A DNA stretch of 64,000 nucleotides from Streptomyces cinnabarinus (GTDB lineage: Bacteria > Actinomycetota > Actinomycetes > Streptomycetales > Streptomycetaceae), in the NCBI RefSeq assembly GCF_027270315.1, contig NZ_CP114413.1:2852001-2916000 (forward strand), read 5' to 3'. This document shows positions 16,570-23,264 of this stretch, in pieces (within the stretch, counting starts at the first letter, position 1; each line of letters starts with the position of its first letter). A program made the position numbers and the translations under genes. The notes under the pieces were generated by a model. It was not told the DNA's origin. It did no database searches and worked only from the letters and a program-made list of their open reading frames with translations.

Positions 16570-17456
16570 TGAGGGAGACAGACCTGAAGCTGAGCGACGG
16601 CCGGACGCTGCACATCTACGACGCCGAAGACGCCGGAGCCTCCGGTTCCGTGGACTCCGCGGCCCGCCTCGTCGTCCTCTGGCACCACGGCACCCCGAAC
16701 ATCGGCGCCCCGCCCCAGCCCCTCTTCCCCGCCGCCGCCCGGCTCGGCATCCGCTGGGTGTCGTACGACCGCCCCGGCTACGGCGGTTCCACCCCGCACC
16801 CCGGACGGGACATCGCCTCGGCCGCGGGTGACGTGGCCGCCGTCGCCGACGCCCTCGGCATCGACCGGTTCGCGGTGCTGGGCCACTCCGGTGGCGGCCC
16901 GCACGCCCTGGCCTGCGGCGCCCTCCTGCCCGACCGGGTCCTGGCCGTGGCCGCGGTGGCCGGCCTTGCCCCGTTCACCGCCGAAGGGCTCGACTGGTTC
17001 ACAGGCATGTCGAACTCCGGCGTGGCCTCACTGCGCGCCGCCGCGAAGGGCCGTACGGCGAAGGAGGCCCACGAGGCGACCGCCGAGTACGACCCGGAGA
17101 TGTTCACTCCGGCCGACCACACCGCGCTCTTGGCGGAGTGGTCCTGGTTCGGAGAGGTCGTGGGCCCCGCCCTGGAGCCGGGACCGGCCGCCCTCATCGA
17201 CGATGACCTGGCGTACACATCCCCGTGGGGCTTCGCCCCCGCCCGGATCACCGCACCACTCCTCCTCCTGCACGGCGAACAGGACCGCGTGGTCCCCAGC
17301 GCACACAGCCAATGGCTCGCGGATCAGTGCCCGACGGCCGAGCTGTGGCTGAAGCCGGAGGACGGCCACATCTCCGTCCTCGACGCCGGCGAGAGCGCGC
17401 TGGAGTGGCTGGCCACGTCCGCGCAGCACCCCGCACCGCCCAGAATGAACCCATGA
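16569..17456 (+). CDS. Alpha/beta-fold hydrolase
   Basis: 295 residues with the fold's landmarks: LWHHGTPN (oxyanion region, about 38-44), YDRPGYGGS (66-74), nucleophile elbow GHSGGG (S107) and a late EDGHISVLD (about 274-282) giving the catalytic His. The nucleophile context and length suit the esterase/haloperoxidase-like group; the substrate is unknown. First gene of a three-gene operon: its stop overlaps the next start as ATGA. Confidence 0.87.
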   Translation: MRETDLKLSDGRTLHIYDAEDAGASGSVDSAARLVVLWHHGTPNIGAPPQPLFPAAARLGIRWVSYDRPGYGGSTPHPGRDIASAAGDVAAVADALGIDRFAVLGHSGGGPHALACGALLPDRVLAVAAVAGLAPFTAEGLDWFTGMSNSGVASLRAAAKGRTAKEAHEATAEYDPEMFTPADHTALLAEWSWFGEVVGPALEPGPAALIDDDLAYTSPWGFAPARITAPLLLLHGEQDRVVPSAHSQWLADQCPTAELWLKPEDGHISVLDAGESALEWLATSAQHPAPPRMNP

Positions 17457-17977
17457 ATCCACTGACTCCCCACTGGACCGCCCGCCCCGAGACAGCCGCC
17501 GACATCGACGCCGTCCGTGAGATCGTCCTGGCCGCGTTCGAGACGCCATTGGAAGCCGACCTGGTGGACGCGCTGCGGACCGACGAGGCCTGGATCGAAG
17601 GCCTCTCCTACGTCACCACAGGCACCACCGGCACCACCGCGGAACCCGTCGGCTACGCCCTGCTGACCCGCTGCCACATCGACGACGTACCGGCCCTGTG
17701 CCTGGCCCCCGTCGCCGTACACCCCGACCACCAGCGCACCGGCGCGGGCGGCGCGGCGATCCAGGCGGCCCTCGACGCCGCCGCGCACCAGGGCGAACGC
17801 TTCGTCACGGTCCTCGGCCACCCCGACTACTACCCGCGCTTCGGCTTCACCCGAGCCACCACGCACGGAATCGCCGTCCCCTTCGAGGTCCCCGACGAAG
17901 CCCTGATGGCCCTCTCCCTCAACGCCGACCCCCTGCCCGTCGGCACCATCCGCTACGCCAAGCCCTTCGGCATCTGA
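17453..17977 (+). CDS. GNAT-family N-acetyltransferase (YhbS-like)
   Basis: 174 residues. The acetyl-CoA loop is in LAPVAVHPDHQRTGAGGAAIQAAL (the Q-R-T-G-A-G-G core), and the following VLGHPDYYPRFGFTRA is typical of the YhbS/COG3153 subgroup. The ATG overlaps the hydrolase stop (ATGA at 17453-17456), so translation is coupled. Target molecule unknown. Confidence 0.88.
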   Translation: MNPLTPHWTARPETAADIDAVREIVLAAFETPLEADLVDALRTDEAWIEGLSYVTTGTTGTTAEPVGYALLTRCHIDDVPALCLAPVAVHPDHQRTGAGGAAIQAALDAAAHQGERFVTVLGHPDYYPRFGFTRATTHGIAVPFEVPDEALMALSLNADPLPVGTIRYAKPFGI

Positions 17978-17978
17978 C

Positions 17979-18341
17979 ATGCGCAGCGAAGCGAAGGACG
18001 TCGACGCCTACCTGGCCGAACTGCCGGCGGACCGCAGAACCCCCCTGACCCGCCTACGCGCCCTCTGCCGCACCGAACTCCCCACCCACACCGAGGTGAT
18101 GGCTTACGGCATGCCCGTCTACACCCGGGACGGCGAACCGGAGATCGCCTTCGCCTCCCAGAAGCAGTACATCTCCTTCTACCTGATGCGAAACGACATC
18201 CGGGAAGCCTTCACCGAACGCCTGGCCGACCAGGACATGGGCAAGGGCTGCCTGCGCTTCCGCAGCCCGGCCGCCGTCGACTACGACCTGGTACGAGACC
18301 TGCTCAGAGCTACGGCGAAGGGCCCCGGCAAGATCTGCTGA
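17979..18341 (+). CDS. DUF1801-family protein
   Basis: 120 residues of the YdhG/DUF1801 fold: LPADRRTPLTRLRALC, then MAYGMPVYTRDG (about 41-52) and QKQYISFYLM, the central conserved block of the family. Function is unknown; members are small SCP-fold-like proteins. It starts one base after the stop of the GNAT gene, so it is the third gene of the operon. Confidence 0.85.
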   Translation: MRSEAKDVDAYLAELPADRRTPLTRLRALCRTELPTHTEVMAYGMPVYTRDGEPEIAFASQKQYISFYLMRNDIREAFTERLADQDMGKGCLRFRSPAAVDYDLVRDLLRATAKGPGKIC

Positions 18342-18360
18342 GGCCCCCGCGCGTACCGCG

Positions 18361-19257
18361 TCAGTGCCCCGCGGCCCTCAGCTCCTCCACCAGCCGGGCG
18401 GCCACCGGCACCTTCACACCCTGCAGGTCCGCCGCCCGCAGCAGCGCCCCGCCGATGGCATCGAGCTCGACGGGCCGCCCCGCCTCCGCGTCCCGCTGCA
18501 TGGAGGACTTGGTGGCGGCCGGGAAGGCGTCGTACCGACCGAGGGCCTGCCCAGGATCGCCCGGCCCACCACAGGCCCGGCTGACGGCGGCGGCCTCCTC
18601 GACGAGCGCGACCAACTCGTCCCGGTACCGGGTCCGCACCTCACCGAGCGGAAGCCCGTACCGGGTGGTGAGCAGCGCGAACGGCGCGAGGAAGGACATC
18701 TTCGCCCACAGCACACCACTCTCGCCCGCAAGCACCCGAGTAGTGGGCCCAGCGGCCCCGAGCACTTCAGCGAGCCCCTCCACCCGCTCACGCGGAACAG
18801 TGTCCGACGTCAGATCGATCTCGGCGAAGGGACTGCCGTGCTCGATGACACCAGGAGCGACCCGGGTGGACTCGACCCGAATCACAGCGGGCGCGACGAG
18901 ATCGGCCCGATGATGCTCCCGCAGGACACCAGGATGCTCGACCCCATTGAGAAACGGCACGAGGAGAGCCTCACCGAGCGCACCGGCCGGAATGCGCTGG
19001 CGCGCCGAGTCGAGCGAGGTGTGCTTGACCCCGACGAGACAGACGTCGACCGGCTCACGCAGCACGGTGTCGGCCTGCACGGGCGCGGTGAAGTCGCCGT
19101 ACAGGCCACTACGCACCCGAATCCCGTCGGCACGCAGCGTCTCGACGGTCCCCTCCCCCGCCAGACAGACCGCACGATGCCCGGCACGGGAGAGCAGCCC
19201 CGCGAGCAGCCCCCCGATCCCACCGGGCCCAAGTATCGCGACACGCAGTTCAGTCAT
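18361..19257 (-). CDS. Ketopantoate reductase (PanE/ApbA)-family oxidoreductase
   Basis: 298 residues. The N-terminal Rossmann loop is LGPGGIGGLLAG (9-20); VGVKHTSLD (about 75-83) carries the family lysine context, and WAKMSFLAPFALLT (about 185-198) matches the K-x-x-x-N-x region of the C-terminal helical domain, though the usual asparagine is replaced by phenylalanine (KMSF rather than KLxxN). It may reduce a 2-keto acid with NADPH; true 2-dehydropantoate activity is not assured. Convergent with DUF1801. Confidence 0.8.
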   Translation of the reverse strand: MTELRVAILGPGGIGGLLAGLLSRAGHRAVCLAGEGTVETLRADGIRVRSGLYGDFTAPVQADTVLREPVDVCLVGVKHTSLDSARQRIPAGALGEALLVPFLNGVEHPGVLREHHRADLVAPAVIRVESTRVAPGVIEHGSPFAEIDLTSDTVPRERVEGLAEVLGAAGPTTRVLAGESGVLWAKMSFLAPFALLTTRYGLPLGEVRTRYRDELVALVEEAAAVSRACGGPGDPGQALGRYDAFPAATKSSMQRDAEAGRPVELDAIGGALLRAADLQGVKVPVAARLVEELRAAGH

Positions 19258-19376
19258 GACCGAAGCCAGCCCTTCATCGGTCGGCCCCGCTGATCGGTGG
19301 CCGCCACCCGGCGATCATGACAGACCTGACATCCACTCGGGGGCGGATTGTCAGTGCCAGGAGTAAGACTGGACGC

Positions 19377-19607
19377 ATGTGCCGCAGCATCAAGACACTC
19401 CGCCCCCCGGTAATGCCCGAAGAGGCCACCGAGGACGACATCAGGGCCGCCGCCCTCCAGTACGTCCGCAAGGTCTCCGGCTTCAGAGCCCCCGCCGCCC
19501 ACAACCGCGAGGTCTTCGACCAGGCCGTCGACGCCATCACCGAGGCCACGGCAACCCTCCTCGCCGGCCTCGAAATCCGAGGCCACCCCACCCGCAAGGC
19601 CAGCTGA
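19377..19607 (+). CDS. DUF2277 protein
   Basis: 76 residues with the diagnostic MCRSIKTLRPP start and AALQYVRKVSGFRAP (about 26-40), the constant part of DUF2277. Function unknown. The ATG at 19377 was chosen because the family begins with exactly this Met-Cys-Arg; AGGAG lies 13 bases upstream, rather far. It diverges from the reductase gene with about 120 bases between. Confidence 0.87.
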   Translation: MCRSIKTLRPPVMPEEATEDDIRAAALQYVRKVSGFRAPAAHNREVFDQAVDAITEATATLLAGLEIRGHPTRKAS

Positions 19608-19654
19608 CACAAAGAAGGCCCCGACCCTGAAAGGGCCGGGACCTCCACAACACG

Positions 19655-19726
<72 letters not shown>

Positions 19727-19889
19727 GTGATGAGTCGACAGCGTACCTTGCCGGAGGCACTGCCCCACAAACCCGGGGGTTAACCCCACCCGAAACCCGG
19801 TAGCGGTCCGGATCGTCGGCGTGGGGGCTCGGTTCGTACGGTCGTAGAGGCTCGTGGGAGCTTCGAGGAACTGGTGTGGGGAGGCTGTT

Positions 19890-20654
19890 GTGGGGCGTGT
19901 GCGGCTGGGGCGGGTCGGGGCTGTCGGGGTGGTTGCGTTGCTGGTCGGTGGGCTCGGGGCTTGCGCTGATGCCGGGGAGGACACCGAGCCCGAGCGGCGG
20001 TCGTTCGGGATCGAGGGGCGGACCCTGGTGATCGATTCCGATGACTCGGCTCTGGAGATCGTGGCCGCTGAGGGAAGCCCGGAGGGCGAGGTGCGGGTGA
20101 CCCGATGGTTCAAGGGGTCCGTGGTCATGGGGGGCGATCCCAAGGTGACCTGGGAGATGAAGGACGACCGGCTCGAGTTGCGGCTGAAGTGCTCCGGCGT
20201 CGTCGCCGACTGTGCCGCCAGGCATCTGATCGAGGTGCCCCGGGGGATCTCCGTGGAGGTCCAGGACGGGGACGGCAGTGTGCGGGCCCGGGGCTTCGAG
20301 GACCCGCTGAACATTCGGACCGGTGATGGGTCTGTGCATGTCACCGACTCCCGGGGGCCGCTGCGGGTCCAGACCGGGGACGGGTCCGTGCGGGCCGAGG
20401 TCGACTCGCGTGAGGTGCGGGCGCAGACCGGGGACGGGTCGGTGAAGCTCGAACTGGGCGTCGTACCGGACCTGGTGGAGTCCCGTACCGGGGACGGGTC
20501 GGTGACCATTGAGGTGCCCCGGGCCACGTACCGGGTGACTACCCGGACGGGCGACGGTGGGGTCGAGGTGTCCGTGCCCCGGGACGAGTCGAGCGCGCAT
20601 GTCATCGGTGCGCGGACCGGGGACGGGAAAGTCACGGTCCGAACCGCGAACTAA
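19890..20654 (+). CDS. DUF4097-type lipoprotein with TGDGSV repeats
   Basis: 254 residues. A signal peptide ends in a lipobox LGAC (about residues 21-24), so the protein is probably lipid-anchored outside the membrane. The mature part carries six or more copies of (T/D)GDG(S/G/K)V about every 18-20 residues, which would stack as a right-handed beta-helix, the DUF4097 adhesin-like fold. The GTG at 19890 has GGGGAGG five bases upstream, better than the GTG at 19854. First gene of a three-gene operon. Confidence 0.82.
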   Translation: MGRVRLGRVGAVGVVALLVGGLGACADAGEDTEPERRSFGIEGRTLVIDSDDSALEIVAAEGSPEGEVRVTRWFKGSVVMGGDPKVTWEMKDDRLELRLKCSGVVADCAARHLIEVPRGISVEVQDGDGSVRARGFEDPLNIRTGDGSVHVTDSRGPLRVQTGDGSVRAEVDSREVRAQTGDGSVKLELGVVPDLVESRTGDGSVTIEVPRATYRVTTRTGDGGVEVSVPRDESSAHVIGARTGDGKVTVRTAN

Positions 20655-20731
20655 CGGGCCCGTGTGTTCGTCCTTAACCGGTGGGAGAATGACAGCGCCG
20701 GGCAGGGCGGACCACAGCACGGGAGAGGGAT

Positions 20732-22123
20732 GTGACGGCGACACCATCGCAGCCGTACTCGCCGTTGGTGCCGCGCGCACCCCGACCCCGTCCCGTACGG
20801 CAGGCACTCGCGGACACCGTCACCCTGCTCGCCCTGCCGCTGGCCGCCGCGCTGGTGCTGCCCGCCGCGTTCGCCGGCGGCGGCACCCGGCGCTGGTTCG
20901 GCGGGCGGGCCGAGAGCCAGCGGGCCGAGGCGCAGGCCGCGAAGGACGATGCCGCGGCCGCGTTCTACGAACTGGACACCGCCCAGCGCGATCTGCGGAT
21001 CTCGATAGAGACCATCACGGCCGTCGACGACTCCCCCGCCGCCCGGCGGGCGGTCAGTGACTTCCAGGCGGTCAGCAGGCGTATCGACGAGGTCAGTCAT
21101 CAGTACATCCAGGCCGTCGACGCCCATGATCTCGACCGGGACGATCTCGAAGCCTCGGCCGCCGTACGCGCGCGTACGGAGCTGAGCAGGGCCAAGGACG
21201 CGCTCACCGACGTCAAGCGGGAGCTGGACAGGTTCGAGAACAGTCTCGGGCCGCTGCTCGGCAAGGCGGAGACGCAGTTGGCGCGGCTCGCGCCCGCCGT
21301 GGAGCGGGCCCGGCAGGGGTTGCTCGGCGCGTCCAACGCCCTGGACGCCGTACGGTCGTCCGGGTTGAGGGCCGATGATCTCGCCGCGCGGCTTGCGGCG
21401 CTGGCTCCTGAGCTGACCCGGTTGAATCAGGGTGCCGGGCAGCATGGTGTGCCGCAGACGCTGGAGCGTGCCGAGCGGGTGGCCCGGGAGGCCGAGGCGG
21501 TCAGGGTCGAGGCTGAGCGGTTGCCCGAGCGGGCCGCCGAGATCGATCATCGGCTGGTTTCGCTGCGGACCCGGGCGCAGGCGCTCACCACGCGGTCCGG
21601 GCAGGTCGACCCGGTGCTGAGCGAGTTGCGGCGGCGGTTCACGGCGGCTTGCTGGCAGGACCTTCAGGGCGTGCCCGACCAGGCCGTCGAGAATGTGCGG
21701 CAGGCCGAGCTGAGGCTGAAGGAGGCCCAGGCGGCGCGGGACGAGCAGCGCTGGCCGGATGCGACCGCGCTGTTGTCGACGGTTCGGGCGTTGCTCAACT
21801 CCACGGACGAGTCGGTGTCCGCCGCGGGGGACCGGCTGCGGCGGCTGAACGCCGTGCAGAAGGATCCTGCCGTCGAGATCGACCGTACGCGGTTCGCGAT
21901 CCGGGATGCGCAGCGGTTGGCCATGGCCGGGCGGAACACGCCTGATCCCCGGGACGCGCGGCCGCTGGACGACGCGGTGGGGCGGCTGGAGCGGGCGATC
22001 GGGACGCTGGAGGGGCGGCACCCCGACTACTGGCACTTCCTGATGGAGCTGGAGGGGGTGCGGGAGTCGGTGGGGCGGGTGGTGGCTCGGATCCGTGAGG
22101 AGCGGGGTGGCTCCGGCGGCTAG
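20732..22123 (+). CDS. Membrane-anchored coiled-coil protein
   Basis: 463 residues: a Pro-rich cytosolic start, one membrane segment (about 28-50, TVTLLALPLAAALVLPAAFAG), then nearly 400 residues of helix with coiled-coil composition (Ala, Glu, Arg, Gln, Leu; for example EAQAAKDDAAAAFYELDTAQRD). No enzymatic motif. It may be a scaffold or cell-shape protein; this is conjecture. The GTG at 20732 follows GAGAGGG. It lies 78 bases after the lipoprotein and 10 bases before FmdB. Confidence 0.78.
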   Translation: MTATPSQPYSPLVPRAPRPRPVRQALADTVTLLALPLAAALVLPAAFAGGGTRRWFGGRAESQRAEAQAAKDDAAAAFYELDTAQRDLRISIETITAVDDSPAARRAVSDFQAVSRRIDEVSHQYIQAVDAHDLDRDDLEASAAVRARTELSRAKDALTDVKRELDRFENSLGPLLGKAETQLARLAPAVERARQGLLGASNALDAVRSSGLRADDLAARLAALAPELTRLNQGAGQHGVPQTLERAERVAREAEAVRVEAERLPERAAEIDHRLVSLRTRAQALTTRSGQVDPVLSELRRRFTAACWQDLQGVPDQAVENVRQAELRLKEAQAARDEQRWPDATALLSTVRALLNSTDESVSAAGDRLRRLNAVQKDPAVEIDRTRFAIRDAQRLAMAGRNTPDPRDARPLDDAVGRLERAIGTLEGRHPDYWHFLMELEGVRESVGRVVARIREERGGSGG

Positions 22124-22132
22124 TCTGTCGGC

Positions 22133-22345
22133 ATGCCTCGCTATGACTATCGGTGCCGGACCTGTGGTGACACGTTCGAGGTCAGCCGGCCTATGGCTCA
22201 GTCGTCCGACCCTGCCTCCTGTCCTTCGGGGCATGAGGACACGGTGAAGTTGTTGTCGACGGTGGCTGTGGGCGGTACGGCCAGTGCGGGTGCGCCCGCG
22301 CCTCAGGGGGGCGGCGGCTGCTGTGGTGGTGGGTGCTGCGGGTAG
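22133..22345 (+). CDS. FmdB-family zinc-ribbon protein
   Basis: 70 residues. The N-terminal zinc ribbon MPRYDYRCRTCGDTFEVSRP with CxxC (C8, C11) and a distant Cys-Gly-His (CPSGH) is the FmdB/CxxC_CXXC_SSSS signature. The C terminus is a Cys-Gly cluster (GGGGCCGGGCCG), which could bind additional metal. Members are regulators or unknown. End of the operon; terminator at 22414. Confidence 0.87.
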   Translation: MPRYDYRCRTCGDTFEVSRPMAQSSDPASCPSGHEDTVKLLSTVAVGGTASAGAPAPQGGGGCCGGGCCG

Positions 22346-22371
22346 CTCCGCTGGCAGAGCCGATTGCGTCT

Positions 22372-22408
22372 GCGGGTGTGTGGGGGCTGGTCGCGCAGTT
22401 CCCCGCGC
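22372..22408. repeat. Dispersed repeat, intergenic copy
   Basis: A 37-base stretch containing GGGGGCTGGTCGCGCAGTT is shared, with one mismatch, with 24970-25006 inside the phosphoribosyltransferase gene. From memory this sequence occurs many times between Streptomyces genes. Confidence 0.85.
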
Positions 22409-22413
22409 CCCTT

Positions 22414-22438
22414 TGTGGGGGGGCTCTTGCCCCCCACA
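22414..22438. terminator. Bidirectional terminator
   Basis: TGTGGGGGG (22414-22422) pairs with CCCCCCACA (22430-22438) around a seven-base loop, between the convergent FmdB and HAD genes. Confidence 0.8.
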
Positions 22439-22451
22439 CCCCCAGGAACGG

Positions 22452-23264
22452 CTACCTCGGCGTCTTCGTTTCCCTCAGGAACTCCCTGAGGATCCTCTCC
22501 CCCGCCAGTACTCCCCGCTCCGGCAGCGCCCTGATCTGCGGCGCCGACCACTGCTCATCCGCCAGCTCCCCGTGCCCGGGACGCCAGCCCTTGTCCGCCG
22601 CGAGCAGCAGGTCCGCGTCGAGCAGTGAGTCGCCCGCCGCCAGGGTCAAGTCCGCGCCGGTGCGCCGCGCCAGTTCGTGCATGGCCGCGCTCTTCGTGAG
22701 CGGCTTGGGGACCGCGTAGATCTTGCGGCCCTGGAGGGAGACGGTCCAGCCGCGGTTTTCGGCCCAGGCCGCCAGTTCCTTCACCCACTCCTCGGGCAGC
22801 AGTTCCCGTTCCACGACCAGGTAGGCGAAGAGGTCCTCGGCGACCCGGTGCTTGCGGACCCACATCGGGTCGGCGGTCGCCATCAGGTACTCGCGGATCT
22901 CGTCCAGGGGCGCGCACTCGTCGGCGAGGCGGGCCGTGACGCGGGCGTACCAGTCGGGGTCGGAGACTCCGTCCACCAGCAGGTGGCCGCCGTTGGCGCA
23001 GATCGCGTACTTGGGCTGCGGGCCGGGGAGGTTGATGCGCTCGTACTGCTTGCGGGTGCGGGTCGTGGTCGGCACGAAGAGGGCCACGTCGCCGAGTTCC
23101 GTCAGCAGCTGCGAGGCGGTCTCGGTCATGTACGACAGCGGCCTGGACTCGTGCACCTCCACGCACAGCAGCCTGGGCGCCCGCGCGTCCGGCATGGTCA
23201 GCGCGAGGGCCGCGGCGGAGTAGATGAGCGTACGGTCGAGGTCGCTGGCCACCAGCACCGGCAT
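22452..23264 (-). CDS. HAD-family hydrolase of the Ter-linked operon
   Basis: 270 residues. The nucleophile motif is DLDRTL (D8, D10), and GDSLLDADLLLAAD (about 222-235) supplies the last acidic residues, as in Cof/sucrose-phosphatase-type HADs. The start at 23264 shares one base with the stop of the upstream phosphoribosyltransferase gene (TGATG), so translation is coupled and no longer start is needed. In Ter-associated operons such an enzyme is predicted to dephosphorylate a ribosyl product; the substrate is not known. Confidence 0.82.
   Translation of the reverse strand: MPVLVASDLDRTLIYSAAALALTMPDARAPRLLCVEVHESRPLSYMTETASQLLTELGDVALFVPTTTRTRKQYERINLPGPQPKYAICANGGHLLVDGVSDPDWYARVTARLADECAPLDEIREYLMATADPMWVRKHRVAEDLFAYLVVERELLPEEWVKELAAWAENRGWTVSLQGRKIYAVPKPLTKSAAMHELARRTGADLTLAAGDSLLDADLLLAADKGWRPGHGELADEQWSAPQIRALPERGVLAGERILREFLRETKTPR

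Noticed and set aside
16127..16615. Longer start for the small protein beside the helicase
   Set aside because: The extra 49 residues are compositionally unlike the rest and would overlap the promoter of the hydrolase operon.
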